Shown piece after piece: positions 1 through 10,416 of a stretch of DNA of 64,000 bases. The translations under genes were made by a program, and so were the position numbers. Source of the DNA: Psychrobacter sp. JCM 18901 (GTDB lineage Bacteria > Pseudomonadota > Gammaproteobacteria > Pseudomonadales > Moraxellaceae). The notes below the pieces were generated by a model that made no database searches, was not told where the DNA came from, and was given only the letters and a program-made list of their open reading frames with translations. The stretch's first letter is position 1. The number at the start of each line of letters is the position of its first letter. The DNA is taken from assembly GCF_000586435.1 (NCBI RefSeq), contig NZ_BAWH01000007.1:62001-126000 (forward strand), in the 5' to 3' direction.

Positions 1-613
1 CACCAGCTTCGATCATTTGCTTAGTCAATAGGTAAGTAGCTTCTTCGTTACCGAAACCTGCATCGATATCAGCGATGATTGGCACAACATGTGAATCAAA
101 GTTTTCGATTTTTTCTAGGATAGCTGAAGTGTCTTGGCCAGCTTCTTCAGCAGCGTTTAGCTCACGGAAGTAGTCGTTCAACACTTTAGCATCTGCTTGA
201 CGCAAGAAGGTGTAGATTTCTTCGATTAGCTTAGGTACTGATGTTTTTTCGTGCATAGATTGGTCAGGTAGTGGACCAAACTCAGAGCGTAGGGCAGCTA
301 CCATCCAACCTGAAAGGTAGATATAAGTTTTAGAAGTCGTACCGAAATATTTTTTCTTAGCGTACATAGTTTGCTGTGCAACAAAACCATGCCATGCACC
401 TAAAGACTGCGTGTACTGAGACGTATCATTGTCATAATCTTCCATGTCTTGACGCATGATTTTTGCAGTATATTTTGCGATATCCAAACCCGTTTTGAAA
501 CGGTTTTGTGACATCATACGTGCAGCATCAACTTCGCTAATGTTCTGCCAGTTGCCGTGCTTTTGCTTTAATTCACGTACTAAGTCGATCGCTGATTTAT
601 ATGCAGTTGACAT
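1..613 (-). CDS. aceA: Isocitrate lyase, N-terminal part (cut by window edge)
   Basis: The glyoxylate-shunt enzyme that splits isocitrate into glyoxylate and succinate in the cytoplasm. The minus strand reads open for 204 codons from an ATG at 613 to the window edge, with no stop or frame break. It starts MSTAYKSAIDLVREL and contains YLSGWMVAALR near residue 100 and PIIADIDAGFGN near residues 185-197, the metal-binding region of the family. The catalytic cysteine loop lies beyond the edge. An AGGAG stands 7 nt before the ATG and fixes the start. The visible part resembles the long isocitrate lyase form of Psychrobacter and Acinetobacter, though full length cannot be judged. A LysR-family gene lies divergently upstream and could regulate it; that is inference. 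Confidence 0.93.
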   Translation of the reverse strand, partial: MSTAYKSAIDLVRELKQKHGNWQNISEVDAARMMSQNRFKTGLDIAKYTAKIMRQDMEDYDNDTSQYTQSLGAWHGFVAQQTMYAKKKYFGTTSKTYIYLSGWMVAALRSEFGPLPDQSMHEKTSVPKLIEEIYTFLRQADAKVLNDYFRELNAAEEAGQDTSAILEKIENFDSHVVPIIADIDAGFGNEEATYLLTKQMIEAG

Positions 614-1297
614 CTATAGTCTCCTTGGTGGGGTGTAAAAACAAATAAGTTAATTGTTAAAATAATGGGTCTGTCGTTTTACTAAAATCTTTGTGCTAAA
701 AAGTAATATACAAAATTTGGTCTATCATTTATCTGTCGAAGCTCTATTTACCCTAAACAAACCGCTAGGCTATTACAAGAAATTTGCTGAACTCAACAGT
801 TGAAAATAATTGCTGGTTTATAAATATTTATCGATTCTCACTATATATCTAAAAGGTATCTGAGTACTTAATAGGCAGTGATGTCATAATTGGTAGCAAG
901 AGGTGTTACAATAATGAGGTCAATTAACCGTATTTAATGACTGATAAAAACCATTAATATATTACTTAGCGACAATATTTAATTGGATAAAAACAGCTTA
1001 TGAACCTAAGGTTCGTCCTCTATGCTGCAAATCCTTTATAGAACTCACTATAACCACCTTACCAAGATTTATCTAATTTATGATAGTTATCTTTGGTATT
1101 TCTGTATGATATAATGTTTATATAACAGGGTCTTACGATAGGTTGAATGAGTTATAATGCAGATCTATCAGGAAAAACTAGAACAAAATTAGTAAAAAAA
1201 TAATGAAATTATGCTGTTACAGCGCACAAATCATTGTAGCAGTACTACAAATGCCAGCCTTAATATGGCGTTTATTCAAAAGCCAAGAGAACCAAAT
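614..1297. other. Intergenic region between divergent aceA and lysR
   Basis: This AT-rich stretch of about 680 bp separates the aceA start from the likely lysR start. I find no convincing gene here. It should hold both divergent promoters, but I could not assign a specific LysR-binding site or a clear -35/-10 pair. Confidence 0.5.
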
Positions 1298-2286
1298 ATG
1301 AATTTGCAGCGGGTTGATTTAAATTTATTAGTCCATCTAGATGTGTTGCTACGAGAAAAAAACGTCACTCGCGCAGCCGAGCAGCTTGGAATTACTCAGC
1401 CTGCTATGAGTAATATCTTGCGCCGTTTGCGTAAGCTGTTTAATGATCCATTATTGGTACGCTCATCTGAGGGTATGACGCCAACTGAACGCGCCCTTGA
1501 GCTACAGCCACGTATCCGCGAGATACTCGCTGACTTGACTCAGGTGTTGGAGCCGCGTACCGAATTCCGCCCTTATAGTACCTCTCGTGTGTTCCGTATC
1601 ATGACATCGGATTATGCTGAAGCGACCCTAGTACCTAAGCTAGTAAAAGCACTACGTTCTGAAGCACCCAATGTTATTTTGGACTTTTTGACCCCATCAG
1701 ACGTCTCTTATCGAGATATGGAGCAGGGACGAGTTGATTTAGCGATTAACCGTTTTAATGAGATACCTCAAAGCTTCCATCAGGTTCTAGTATGGCGTGA
1801 TACTTTTAGCTGCCTCTTATCTTCTGACAGTCCTTATGCTAATCGTTTTAATTTAAAGAACTATCTAAAAGCACAGCACGTTTGGGTATCAAAAACAGGG
1901 ATGGGTGTGGGTTTGGGGTCAATCCAGAAAAATCTGGTGGACTAGGGTCTATCGATCAAGCCCTGCAGCGCCTTGGTCAAAAACGCCAAATCAGTGTCTT
2001 TACTCGACATTATCAAATGCCTGCTATGCTTGCAGCAAATAAAGATTTGATAGCGACCTTGCCTACGCGTGTGGCAAGAATGCAGGCGAATAATGACAGC
2101 ATTATGATGGAAGATCCGCCGTTTTTTATTCCTGAGTTTGAGCTTACGATGGCATGGTCTCCTTTGTTGCAGCATCACCCAGCCCATCGCTGGTTACGTC
2201 AGCTAATTATGCATGTGGCACGACAAGTCGTTGCTGAAGAAGAAAATCCACCACAAGAGATACCGGTTATTAATCATTTGTTTTGA
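1298..2286 (+). CDS. LysR-family transcriptional regulator (one indel)
   Basis: A DNA-binding regulator with an N-terminal LysR helix-turn-helix (about residues 1-70, including NVTRAAEQLGITQPAMS and LRKLFNDPLLVR) and a C-terminal effector-binding domain. The start is placed at ATG 1298 (MNLQRVDLNLL), which matches the normal beginning of the family; an upstream in-frame extension to 1211 has no family resemblance. The frame breaks near 1910 in a G/T-rich stretch. Restoring one base gives a continuous product of about 329 residues, the usual LysR length, ending VINHLF. It lies divergent from aceA, so a role in glyoxylate-shunt control is plausible but unproven. The break is most likely a sequencing deletion. 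Confidence 0.82.
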
Positions 2287-2394
2287 TTGGTTTGTGTGAG
2301 TTGAATCTATTTTTTTATTAGAGCAAAATATCTTTGATTATCTGAATTTTTAATAAACATATTTTCCTATATCTCCCACTCTATATAGTTATTA

Positions 2395-2422
2395 GACCAG
2401 CCGTTAGGCTGGTTTTTTTATG
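2395..2422 (+). terminator. Rho-independent terminator after lysR
   Basis: A GACCAGCC/GGCTGGTT stem with a GTTA loop is followed by a run of T. It lies 110 bp after the lysR stop. The remaining bases up to 2690 hold no gene that I can see. Confidence 0.8.
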
Positions 2423-2690
2423 TTCTAGGGATTAATAGTTGATATTTTACATTTAGATAGACTTAATAATTCAGTCACACTATTAACATCTTCAACACAC
2501 TTCACAATATATTGTAAAACTCTTAATCAAATAGCTTGCTAAGATAACGGCAGATAGAAAACGAGCTACCAATAGATTGTGCTATCGACGTAAATTTCAT
2601 AATTAAAACTGTCACAGCAAAATAACTACAAGCGGCAATAAACCCGATTATAAATCCCAAATATAAATTCGAATAATAAGGACAGTAACT

Positions 2691-4066
2691 ATGTCAGACA
2701 TTACTACTATTAACCCAACCACGGGCGAAGAAATCAGTAACTATAATTATATGAGCAACGATGAAGTCAACAAGATTGTCGATGCTTCACATAACGCATT
2801 CTTAGAATGGCGTACAGTGAGCCACGAAGAACGCGGTCGTGTCATCAAGTCTATCGGTGATAAGCTGATGGAATACAAAGAAGAGCTGGCTAAACTGATG
2901 ACTGAAGAGCGCGGCAAGTTACACAGCCAGAGCATGCAAGAAATTGATCTTTGTAAAGCCATTTGTGATTACACTGCTGAAAACGGCGTCGCTTCTTTAG
3001 CTGATGATGTACGAGATATCGAAAGCATGAAAAAAGGGCTAGTGACGTACCAACCTATCGGTATCATCTACGGTATGCAGCCTTGGAACTTCCCAGCGTA
3101 TCAAGTATTCCGTTATACCATCGCAAACTTGATGGCAGGTAACAGTGTTTTACTAAAACACGCATCTAACGTAACAGGCTCTGGTCTACTAATCGAAAAA
3201 AATTCTTCACGAGTCTGAATTACCAAGTGATTTGTTCCGTACGATTATCATTGATCATGACCAGTCAGAAGCATTGATTGGCAACGACAAAGTACGCGGC
3301 GTGACACTAACAGGTAGTGACAAAGCAGGCGTGATCGTTGGACAGCAAGCAGCTAAAGCAATTAAAAAAAGCTGTATTAGAGCTAGGTTCAAACGATGCA
3401 TTTATCGTATTAGAAGATGCAGATATTGAAACTGCAGTAGAAACTTGTACTCAAGCACGTTTAATCAATAACGGCGAAACTTGTGTAGCAGCCAAACGCT
3501 TTATCGTAGTCGATAGCGTATATGACGAATTCCGCAAGCGTATCGTTGAGAAGTTTGAAGGTACTAAAGCGGGTGACCCAATGGATGACAGCTCAGATAT
3601 CGGCCCATTAGCACGTGCAGATTTACGTGAGCAGCTACATGAGCAAGTAGAGCAAAGTGTGGCTAAAGGTGCAACAATTGCTGTTGGCGGTAAAGTACCT
3701 GAAGGTAAAGGTAGCTTCTATCCAGCAACTATTCTAGAGAACGTTGAAAAAGGTCAGCCTGCATACGATGACGAACTATTTGGCCCTGTCGCTTCATTGA
3801 TTCGTGCCAAAGATGAAGATGACGCAATGCGCATCGCTAACGACAGTCGTTATGGTCTAGGTGGCGCGATTTTCTCGAAAGATGAAGAGAAAGCTGTTCG
3901 TCTAGCACGTGAGCAATTTGATACAGGTATGGTCTATATCAATGGTTATGGTCTTGCCAATCCTGCACTGCCATTTGGTGGCGTGAAAAACTCAGGCTAT
4001 GGCCGTGAGCATGGCGGCTTCGGTATCAAAGAGTTTGTCAACATCAAAGCGGTTCATGTATTCTAA
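2691..4066 (+). CDS. NAD(P)-dependent succinate-semialdehyde dehydrogenase, Sad/YneI type (two indels)
   Basis: An aldehyde dehydrogenase that oxidises succinic semialdehyde or a related short aldehyde to the acid. The restored product is about 457 residues and matches the compact Sad/YneI subfamily: GIIYGMQPWNFPAYQV near 120, the catalytic Glu in LELGSNDAFIV near 230, the catalytic Cys in NNGETCVAAKRF near 265, and LPFGGVKNSGYGRE near the C-terminus. The reading frame breaks twice, at the A7 runs 3196-3202 and 3364-3370. Reading each as A6 restores the frame exactly. An AAGGACAG ribosome site precedes the ATG. It stands alone between two terminators. The exact substrate is uncertain. Confidence 0.85.
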
Positions 4067-4146
4067 AAATGAACTAATTAGACAAATTAGCTAAATAGAT
4101 AACTATTTACGATTTTAAATGACAGTAAATAACAAATAGTTATCAA

Positions 4147-4190
4147 ATAAAAAAGCCCAGTTGCTCGTAATGAGTAGCTGGGCTTTTTAT
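4147..4190. terminator. Bidirectional rho-independent terminator
   Basis: The inverted repeat AAAAAGCCCAG...CTGGGCTTTTT with an inner TGCTC/GAGTA extension lies between the convergent aldehyde dehydrogenase and purN genes and has A/T tails on both sides, so it can serve both. Confidence 0.85.
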
Positions 4191-4237
4191 TGCGCTATAT
4201 AAAGTGGTATTAAAAGCAGCTTAATAAGCTAGAATTC

Positions 4238-4930
4238 TTATCCGTCTATAAGCAATTGTAAAGGTAACGTCGGTAAATAAGTTTGTGTTTGCAATGGTGT
4301 ATTATTTGTTTCAATTGATAATACATTTTTTGTTAGTAGTAGGATTGTCCAAGGTAATAGCTGATGCTCAAGCTTCTGTACGCGTGACTGCAAGCTCTCT
4401 ACGGTGTCGTTGATATCGACATTCAATACGGCTTGAGTCAATACCTGACCTGCATCAAGCTCCGCTGTTACTTTATGAATACTACAACCGTGACGACGTT
4501 CACCCGATTGTATGACTCGTTTATGAGTATCTAAACCTTTATAAACCGGAAGTAGAGAAGGGTGAAGGTTAATCATGGGCGCTGGTACATTATCGATAAA
4601 TGAGCCACTTAATACACGCATAAACCCAGCCAAGACGATCAAATCAGGTTGCCATGCTATTAGCTGCTCGTTGGCATGGGTTTCAAACGTTTTAATGCCC
4701 ATACGTTTACCACTAGCAACGTGTGACAATACCGCAACTGGAATATTGGCATCTTTAGCACGAGTCAATGCATAAGCATCTTCACGGTTACTGATAACAC
4801 CAACGATTTCAATCGGTAGCGCACCTGCTTGCATTGCATTGATTAACACTTGCAGGTTGCTACCACTTCCTGAGACTAGAACAGCAATACGCAATGGTTT
4901 GATAGGCTGGCTTGCGTTATCAGTTGACAT
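4238..4930 (-). CDS. purN: Phosphoribosylglycinamide formyltransferase
   Basis: The third step of purine synthesis: transfer of a formyl group from 10-formyl-tetrahydrofolate to GAR. The product is 230 residues, slightly longer than the usual 190-215. The phosphate loop VSGSGSNLQ lies at about 19-27, LAGFMRVL near 110, the catalytic NLHPSLLP near 120-128, and HGCSIHKV with TAELDAGQ near 145-160. The C-terminal 40 residues are an extension of low conservation. The gene shares one base with purM (stop and start overlap as TAATG), so the two are translationally coupled. Confidence 0.96.
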   Translation of the reverse strand: MSTDNASQPIKPLRIAVLVSGSGSNLQVLINAMQAGALPIEIVGVISNREDAYALTRAKDANIPVAVLSHVASGKRMGIKTFETHANEQLIAWQPDLIVLAGFMRVLSGSFIDNVPAPMINLHPSLLPVYKGLDTHKRVIQSGERRHGCSIHKVTAELDAGQVLTQAVLNVDINDTVESLQSRVQKLEHQLLPWTILLLTKNVLSIETNNTPLQTQTYLPTLPLQLLIDG

Positions 4931-5997
4931 TAACGGTACACCACTGCATCCGCCTGATCATCAGTGCTGCGTTTGACCATTTCACCTAGTTGCCAAGCTG
5001 TTTCGCCCGCATCAGTCAAGGTTTGGATAGCAGCTTCTGCTTTGTCTTTTGGCATAACGATGACAAAACCAATGCCGCAGTTAAAGGTACGGTACATTTC
5101 GCTCTGTGCGATATTACCTTGGGTCTGTAGCCAAGTGAATAGCTCTGAGAACTGCCAGCTATTGGTATCGATGCTCGCTGCTAGGTTATCAGGTAGTACA
5201 CGTGGCAGGTTGTCCGTTAGACCACCACCTGTGATGTGTGACATCGCATGTAAAGCTGAGCTACCAAGCGTATCTTGTAATGCCTTGATTGCTTTTACAT
5301 AGATACGGGTAGGAGCCATTAGAGCGTCTTGAATAGGCTGGCCGTCTAGTTGCTCGTCACTACTCGTAACATCCACGCCGCTAACTTCGATGACTTTACG
5401 AACCAATGAGTAGCCATTTGAGTGCGCGCCACTTGAGGCAAGTGCAATCAGTACATCGCCTTCTGCGACATTTTCACCAGTGACAACTTCTGCTTCTTCA
5501 ACCACGCCTACACAGAATCCAGCTAGATCGTAATCGTCGTCTTGATACATGCCTGGCATTTCAGCAGTTTCACCGCCGATAAGCGCACAGTTAGCTAGTT
5601 TACAACCATTACCAATACCAGTCACGACAGTCGCCGCTACATCAACATCCAGCTTACCAGTTGCATAGTAGTCTAAGAAGAACAATGGCTCTGCGCCGCA
5701 AACCAATAGATCATTGACGCACATCGCGACCAAATCAATACCAATCGTGTCATGACGGTTCAGCTGTAGGGCTAATTTTAGTTTGGTGCCGACGCCATCA
5801 GTGCCAGAAACCAATAATGGTGAGGTATAACCTGTTGGGATGCGGCATAACGCACCAAAACCGCCAAGTCCACCCACGACTTCAGGACGAGTAGTGGCTT
5901 TTGCAACGGACTTGATTCGCTGAACCAAAGCATCGCCTGCATCGATATCAACACCGGCATCTTTGTAGCTTAAAGAAGGCTTGTCACTCATAGTCAT
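4930..5997 (-). CDS. purM: Phosphoribosylformylglycinamidine cyclo-ligase (AIR synthetase)
   Basis: The ATP-dependent ring closure of FGAM to AIR in purine synthesis. The 355-residue product is full length, with the typical [13 protein letters not shown] at the N-terminus, [13 protein letters not shown] near 65, [11 protein letters not shown] near 107, [11 protein letters not shown] near 140 and [16 protein letters not shown] near 255. Two in-frame ATGs (5997 and 5991) are possible starts. It is the first gene of the purM-purN operon. perM is transcribed divergently, the usual arrangement in this group. Confidence 0.96.
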   Translation of the reverse strand: MTMSDKPSLSYKDAGVDIDAGDALVQRIKSVAKATTRPEVVGGLGGFGALCRIPTGYTSPLLVSGTDGVGTKLKLALQLNRHDTIGIDLVAMCVNDLLVCGAEPLFFLDYYATGKLDVDVAATVVTGIGNGCKLANCALIGGETAEMPGMYQDDDYDLAGFCVGVVEEAEVVTGENVAEGDVLIALASSGAHSNGYSLVRKVIEVSGVDVTSSDEQLDGQPIQDALMAPTRIYVKAIKALQDTLGSSALHAMSHITGGGLTDNLPRVLPDNLAASIDTNSWQFSELFTWLQTQGNIAQSEMYRTFNCGIGFVIVMPKDKAEAAIQTLTDAGETAWQLGEMVKRSTDDQADAVVYR

Positions 5998-6514
5998 CTC
6001 ACAGTTGGGGATAGATAATTGGGGTTAGAAGGTAAAGTAATTGAGCACGCAAAAATCAGCGTTATAAAGTTCAAAAGCAAAGTTTAAAGACAGTGCGCGC
6101 ATTATACCCAAAAACAGACCGTACTCGCAAAGCAACTTGCCAATATTTGACTAAGATTTGCATTAAGTGGCAAATAAGCGGTTAAGAAACAAAAAAATGA
6201 CTGATTTTTTATTGTACTCTGCGATAATAGAACGCTAAATTTATTGTCAATAATGGCCTTAATACAAGTCCAAATTTGATTGACAGAATAAAAACGACTA
6301 AACATAAATTTATCAAAAATTAGATTTTTTAGGAACGTTGATACGTCTCAGTCTAGCTAGCTAAAACTAATGAGAAAAGAGAGCAATTCGTCTAGTGACA
6401 CATCGTGATGGCTATAGTTATACCATTTAGAAATCACTATCACTGACTGACTCCCTGTCACTTTTTCAAACCTGTCACTTTTTTTAACCCTGTCCAACTA
6501 TAGGATTACTTGCC
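5998..6514. other. Intergenic region between purM and perM
   Basis: About 515 AT-rich bases separate the divergent purM and perM genes. I see no gene. It must contain the two promoters, but no unambiguous operator such as a PurR box is visible to me. Confidence 0.4.
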
Positions 6515-7622
6515 ATGATGAATCAACCAATAGATCCTTTTTTTTCGGCGTTTATTTATTGTCGTGGCGTTAGTTGTGGCTGTGTTTCTCTTGTATTTGA
6601 TGATGCCCGTCATCGTGCCTTTCGTTTTTGCTTTTATGTTGGCTTATTTGTTTAATCCCCTAGTCAAGCGCCTATCAAAATACATCAAGCGCTGGGTCGC
6701 GATTATTATTGTCTACTCGACAATTACTTTGGGGATGGCGTTATTATTATGGTGGTTAGTACCGACACTATGGCATCAGCTGCAAGCGGCCTGGGATTAT
6801 TTGCCAAAGATATTTAATTGGTATAACCAAGTCGTACGAGAGTGGTTCAATAGTAATACTCGTATCAAACTGCCCCAATTAGAATCTAAAGAGTTTTCTG
6901 ATACCCTCGTCGATTATATGCAAACGAACTATAAGTTCGCTGATGCAAGTACCATGATGAGCCAAATACTGACCTCAAGTATGAACTTTATCAATAATGC
7001 AGGTCTGATTGTATTGGTACCTATTTTGACCTTTTACTTCCTATTTAATTGGGATCAGCGTTTGCATAACTGGAAAATGGCGATACCAGGTGCTTACTGC
7101 CAAAAAGTGACTGAAATAGCTAAGGAATGTGATCTGGCCTTGATGGCATTTATCAAAGGTCAATTGCTGGTGATGGTGTTGCTAGGCGCTATTTATGCTG
7201 TACAGTTGCAGCTTATTGGATTAGAGCTTGGGCTTATCATTGGTATGGTAGCAGGCATTGCCAGTTTTGTACCGTACTTAGGGTTTGGTATTGGTTTTAT
7301 CGCGGCTATTATCGCCTGCCTATTTCAGTTCGGATTGGATTGGACGTATTTGTCATTGGTCGCAGGGGCGTTCTTGATTGGACAAGCTGCAGAAGGTTAT
7401 ATCCTACAACCATTGCTGTTAGGTGATAAGATTGGTCTATCGCCATTATGGGTCATATTTGCCGTATTGGCTGGTGCCAGTCTATTAGGTTTTGTCGGTA
7501 TGCTAATCGCCTTACCAGTGTCCGCTGTCTTAAATGTCCTGTTCCGCCATTTATACAACTACTATCGAACCACTGACTTTTATAAAGGCCGTAAACAACT
7601 GGCACTGTTTGAAAAAAGATAA
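6515..7622 (+). CDS. AI-2E family (PerM-like) inner-membrane transporter (one indel near the start)
   Basis: A multi-spanning inner-membrane protein of the AI-2E exporter/PerM family; the substrate is not known. The body shows about eight hydrophobic segments and the family's LVPILTFYFLFNWD near 165, GIASFVPYLGFGIGF near 250 and the C-terminal GMLIALPVSAVL. The start at ATG 6515 (MMNQPIDPFFRRL) is inferred because a T8 run at 6538-6545 puts the first 13 codons out of frame; reading it as T7 joins them. The restored length is about 368 residues, typical for the family. hda follows on the same strand, a common gamma-proteobacterial neighbour. Confidence 0.85.
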
Positions 7623-7752
7623 TTATCTTATTATTGAATACACTAGATAAAGATTGATATGTAATATTAGGGTATGAACGCAATGATTGATAAGGCTTAA
7701 TGGGTAAAAGACTTGTCAGTCATTTTGTAAATATGTTATATATAGGCGCAGT

Positions 7753-7767
7753 GTTGATAGTATCAAC
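7753..7767. repeat. Perfect 15-bp palindrome upstream of hda
   Basis: GTTGATA-G-TATCAAC is a perfect inverted repeat around one base, in the 327-bp gap between perM and hda. It could be an operator or a small hairpin. I do not recognise it as the site of a known regulator, and the rest of the gap shows no gene. Confidence 0.4.
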
Positions 7768-7949
7768 GTTTTGGTACCAGTTTTGCTAACGTTGTTTTCG
7801 ACAAAGTGACTGACCTATTTTTGCAAAGACTATAGGGCCATTACTTACAGCTGTATCGGCTAGTATTGACAGTAATGAATACAGCTCAACGTAACCTATC
7901 TTTTTTATTATATTTTTTCATTGCACTACGCAACACGAGTTGATGATTC

Positions 7950-8753
7950 ATGGCAGAAGCACAGCTAAGTCTCAATCTGGACATTAAGCATGATGCAAGT
8001 CTCAGCGACTTTGCCGGTCCCGGTTGGATGTCGATTATTGATGCAGTACGGCAGTTACATGTCGGCCTGATCGGTCAACTATATCTGTTTGGTAGCCCTG
8101 CTACAGGTAAGTCCCATTTGCTGTCAGCTATTTGTGAGTCATTTATCGAAATGGACAAATCGGCTATCTGTTTGTCCCTTAATGAGCTGATTCATACAGA
8201 TGTCCACGTACTATCATCTTTAGAAAACTTTGATTTGATTGCCATCGATGATTTGGAAGTACTTGAGCAGAGCAGCCAGTGGCAAGAAGCTTTATTTCAC
8301 CTGATCAATCGTAGCCGAGAAGGACAGCGCCAGTTATTATTTGCCGCCAATAAACCAGCCGACGACTTACCATTCCAGTTAAGAGATTTAATGACGCGTT
8401 TGGCACAGGCACCTACTTTTAAAGTGCCTACTGGTCATGATTTGGCAGACAGACAAGCATTATTACAGTCTATTTTGCGTCGGCGCGGATGGCAGTTTGA
8501 CGATCGAATTATTGATCACTTACTAACTGATGGACCGCATCGTATCGGTGCGATGATGGAAGTACTTAATTATATTCAACCAATGTTTTCTAACCTTGGT
8601 CGCAGTAATATCTCAAAAGCAGTCATAAATGATGCTTTGCGTACCATTGATGAGCAGACGCTTGCCGCGGAGCTGGCGGATATCGCTCAAGAGACGCAAT
8701 TAGATAACGACACGCCTGATCAAGACCAACATACGATGCCACTTGATTTTTAG
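7950..8753 (+). CDS. hda: Hda: DnaA-related regulatory inactivation protein
   Basis: An AAA+ protein that, bound to the DNA-loaded sliding clamp, stimulates ATP hydrolysis by DnaA and so prevents re-initiation. The N-terminal QLSLNL (residues 5-10) fits the clamp-binding motif of Hda. Walker A is FGSPATGKSH near 48-57, Walker B LIAIDDLE near 95-102, and the sensor region LLFAANKPADDLPFQLRDLMTRL follows. The 267-residue length includes an acidic tail of about 35 residues beyond the usual end. It lacks the DnaA DNA-binding domain IV, which separates it from DnaA. Confidence 0.92.
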   Translation: MAEAQLSLNLDIKHDASLSDFAGPGWMSIIDAVRQLHVGLIGQLYLFGSPATGKSHLLSAICESFIEMDKSAICLSLNELIHTDVHVLSSLENFDLIAIDDLEVLEQSSQWQEALFHLINRSREGQRQLLFAANKPADDLPFQLRDLMTRLAQAPTFKVPTGHDLADRQALLQSILRRRGWQFDDRIIDHLLTDGPHRIGAMMEVLNYIQPMFSNLGRSNISKAVINDALRTIDEQTLAAELADIAQETQLDNDTPDQDQHTMPLDF

Positions 8754-8841
8754 CAGTAAGACTTTTAGCAGCAAAAAAATGAATAGCCGTAAGAATACGA
8801 ATCTTTTGTCCAACTCGCTTTTACTATTAATGGAATAACTT

Positions 8842-9547
8842 ATGAAATCGAATGCTTCTTTGCTAAAAAAATTAACGATAGGTACGTTATTGGTAGGTGC
8901 TGCCTCGGTCTCTATGTTGTCACAGGCAGCAGTGACCCTACAGGTTGATGACCATATCAAAGTAACTGCTATTAATGGGCAGGAAATTCAGCAGAGCGCT
9001 TTTCAGCCGCTGCAGAAAACATTTACGTTACAGCCTGGACAACATGCTATTACTGCTAAGTATGACCGTTTATATAACTTGCGTCGAGATGAGCATGATT
9101 ATTTGCGTTCAGGTAATGTCAGTGTGACGGCACAATTGGCCGACAATCAAACATATCGTTTGACTATGCCTAATCAACCAGAAGATTATGAAGCTGCTAG
9201 AGAATATGCCAAGCAGCCTACGCTCGCTGTGCAACAAAACAATACTGTCATTGCTAGCCAGCAAAGTATGGCCGGTAACCAAGGTGGTCTATTTTCAGGC
9301 TTGGTAAAGCGCTAGGCGGCGTGTTCGGCGGTGCAGGTGATGCAGAGTTACAGAACCAACGTGCTATCGCCTCTTTAGATCAACCAGTAGTAAATTCTAC
9401 TAGCAACGTCAACACTGGCACGACCACTGTTAAGCAAACATCTAGCGTAAATACTTCTACTAGTACGTTAGATACGTTTATGCAAGTATGGCTACAAGCC
9501 ACGCCTGCTGAACGTGAAAAAAAATGCGTCAATGGATCGAAAAATAA
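8842..9547 (+). CDS. DUF2057 (YccT/CsgI-like) periplasmic protein (two indels)
   Basis: A secreted protein of the DUF2057 family, of uncertain function; the E. coli relative is linked to curli inhibition. The signal peptide MKSNASLLKKLTIGTLLVGAAS ends at SQAA near residue 30. The mature part begins VTLQVDDHIKVTAINGQE, as in the family. The frame breaks near 9309, where one G is missing, and at the A8 run 9517-9524. Restoring both gives about 235 residues ending REKKMRQWIEK with a stop at 9545-9547. A Ser/Thr/Asn-rich segment near 180-205 separates two parts. It stands alone and is followed by a terminator. Confidence 0.8.
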
Positions 9548-9574
9548 AACAGTCTTTTCTAAAAGATAGACAAT

Positions 9575-9605
9575 AAAAAAGCACCTAATTAGGTGCTTTT
9601 TTATT
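9575..9605 (+). terminator. Rho-independent terminator
   Basis: The stem AAAAAGCACCTAATTAGGTGC followed by seven T lies just after the DUF2057 gene. Its A-rich 5' arm could also serve the convergent dps gene. Confidence 0.85.
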
Positions 9606-9665
9606 ATTTAGTATTTGATGATCATTAGGCTTATTAAAATTTAGCCTAGTAAAATCTAACGATTC

Positions 9666-10151
9666 TTAACCCAAAAACGCGTTATACATCCATACCAGTT
9701 TTTCTTGCTCTTGTACGTAAGCATCGATTAGGTCAGCTGAACCTTGGTCTTCGCTCTCTTCTGCTAACGCTGATACTTGGCGTTGCTCTGCAATTAACGC
9801 TTGTAAGCCAGTGACTACGCCTTTGACACAGCTTGTGCCATCTTTGACGTTTTTGTCTTCACTAATACTAGTATGCTGCGTAAAATCGCTATAAGCGTGA
9901 AGTGGTGTACCACCCAAAGTCAAGATACGCTCAGCGATTTCATCAATTTGTAATTGTAGTGACGTATATAGCTCTTCAAATTGTGGATGCAAAGTAAAGA
10001 AATGCTCACCTTTTACATTCCAGTGATAGCCACGTACGTTTAGATAAAACACGTGATACGTCGATAGTAGGTTGTTTAACTTGGCGATGACTTCGCTCAT
10101 GTCTGCTTTTTCTAGACCGATCTGGTTAGTAGCATTGTTAGAATTGCTCAT
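9666..10151 (-). CDS. dps: Dps-family ferritin-like DNA-protection protein
   Basis: A dodecameric miniferritin that oxidises and stores iron and protects DNA during stress. The 161-residue product has the family core: NLLSTYHVFYLNVRGYHWNVKG near 27-48, then FFTLHPQFEELYTSL and IDEIAERILTLGG, which carry the inter-subunit ferroxidase His, Asp and Glu ligands. The N-terminus is short and Asn-rich without a long Lys tail, so direct DNA binding is uncertain. AAGGAC precedes the start. The upstream 265 bp are AT-rich and hold no gene. Confidence 0.94.
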   Translation of the reverse strand: MSNSNNATNQIGLEKADMSEVIAKLNNLLSTYHVFYLNVRGYHWNVKGEHFFTLHPQFEELYTSLQLQIDEIAERILTLGGTPLHAYSDFTQHTSISEDKNVKDGTSCVKGVVTGLQALIAEQRQVSALAEESEDQGSADLIDAYVQEQEKLVWMYNAFLG

Positions 10152-10416
10152 AGTATTGTCCTTATAGTGTGAGTGTAGTTATATGATAATAAATAAAGAA
10201 GAATAAAGACTCTAATCAATTGAAATACAGCGAAAATACTTTAGTTTTTATCTGTACCTATCGATATAAACTCTATCTCTTCCTTTGATACTTATAATAA
10301 TAGCAAACTATTATTAATAAGTTAAATTTAATAAATACAATTTTACGATTGGTTTTATAAAACTAAAACCAAGTCTCTTTACTGTTTTTCTAAACGATAG
10401 AGAGACCTCATTACAT

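Noticed and set aside
1942..2187. Minus-strand open frame opposite the lysR gene
   Set aside because: It is a shadow of the LysR C-terminal domain with no recognisable protein features.
3196..3370. Programmed frameshifting at A7 runs
   Set aside because: The runs occur in unrelated housekeeping genes, include both insertions and deletions, and are mixed with losses of G in GG. No stimulatory element is seen. Sequencing error explains them better.
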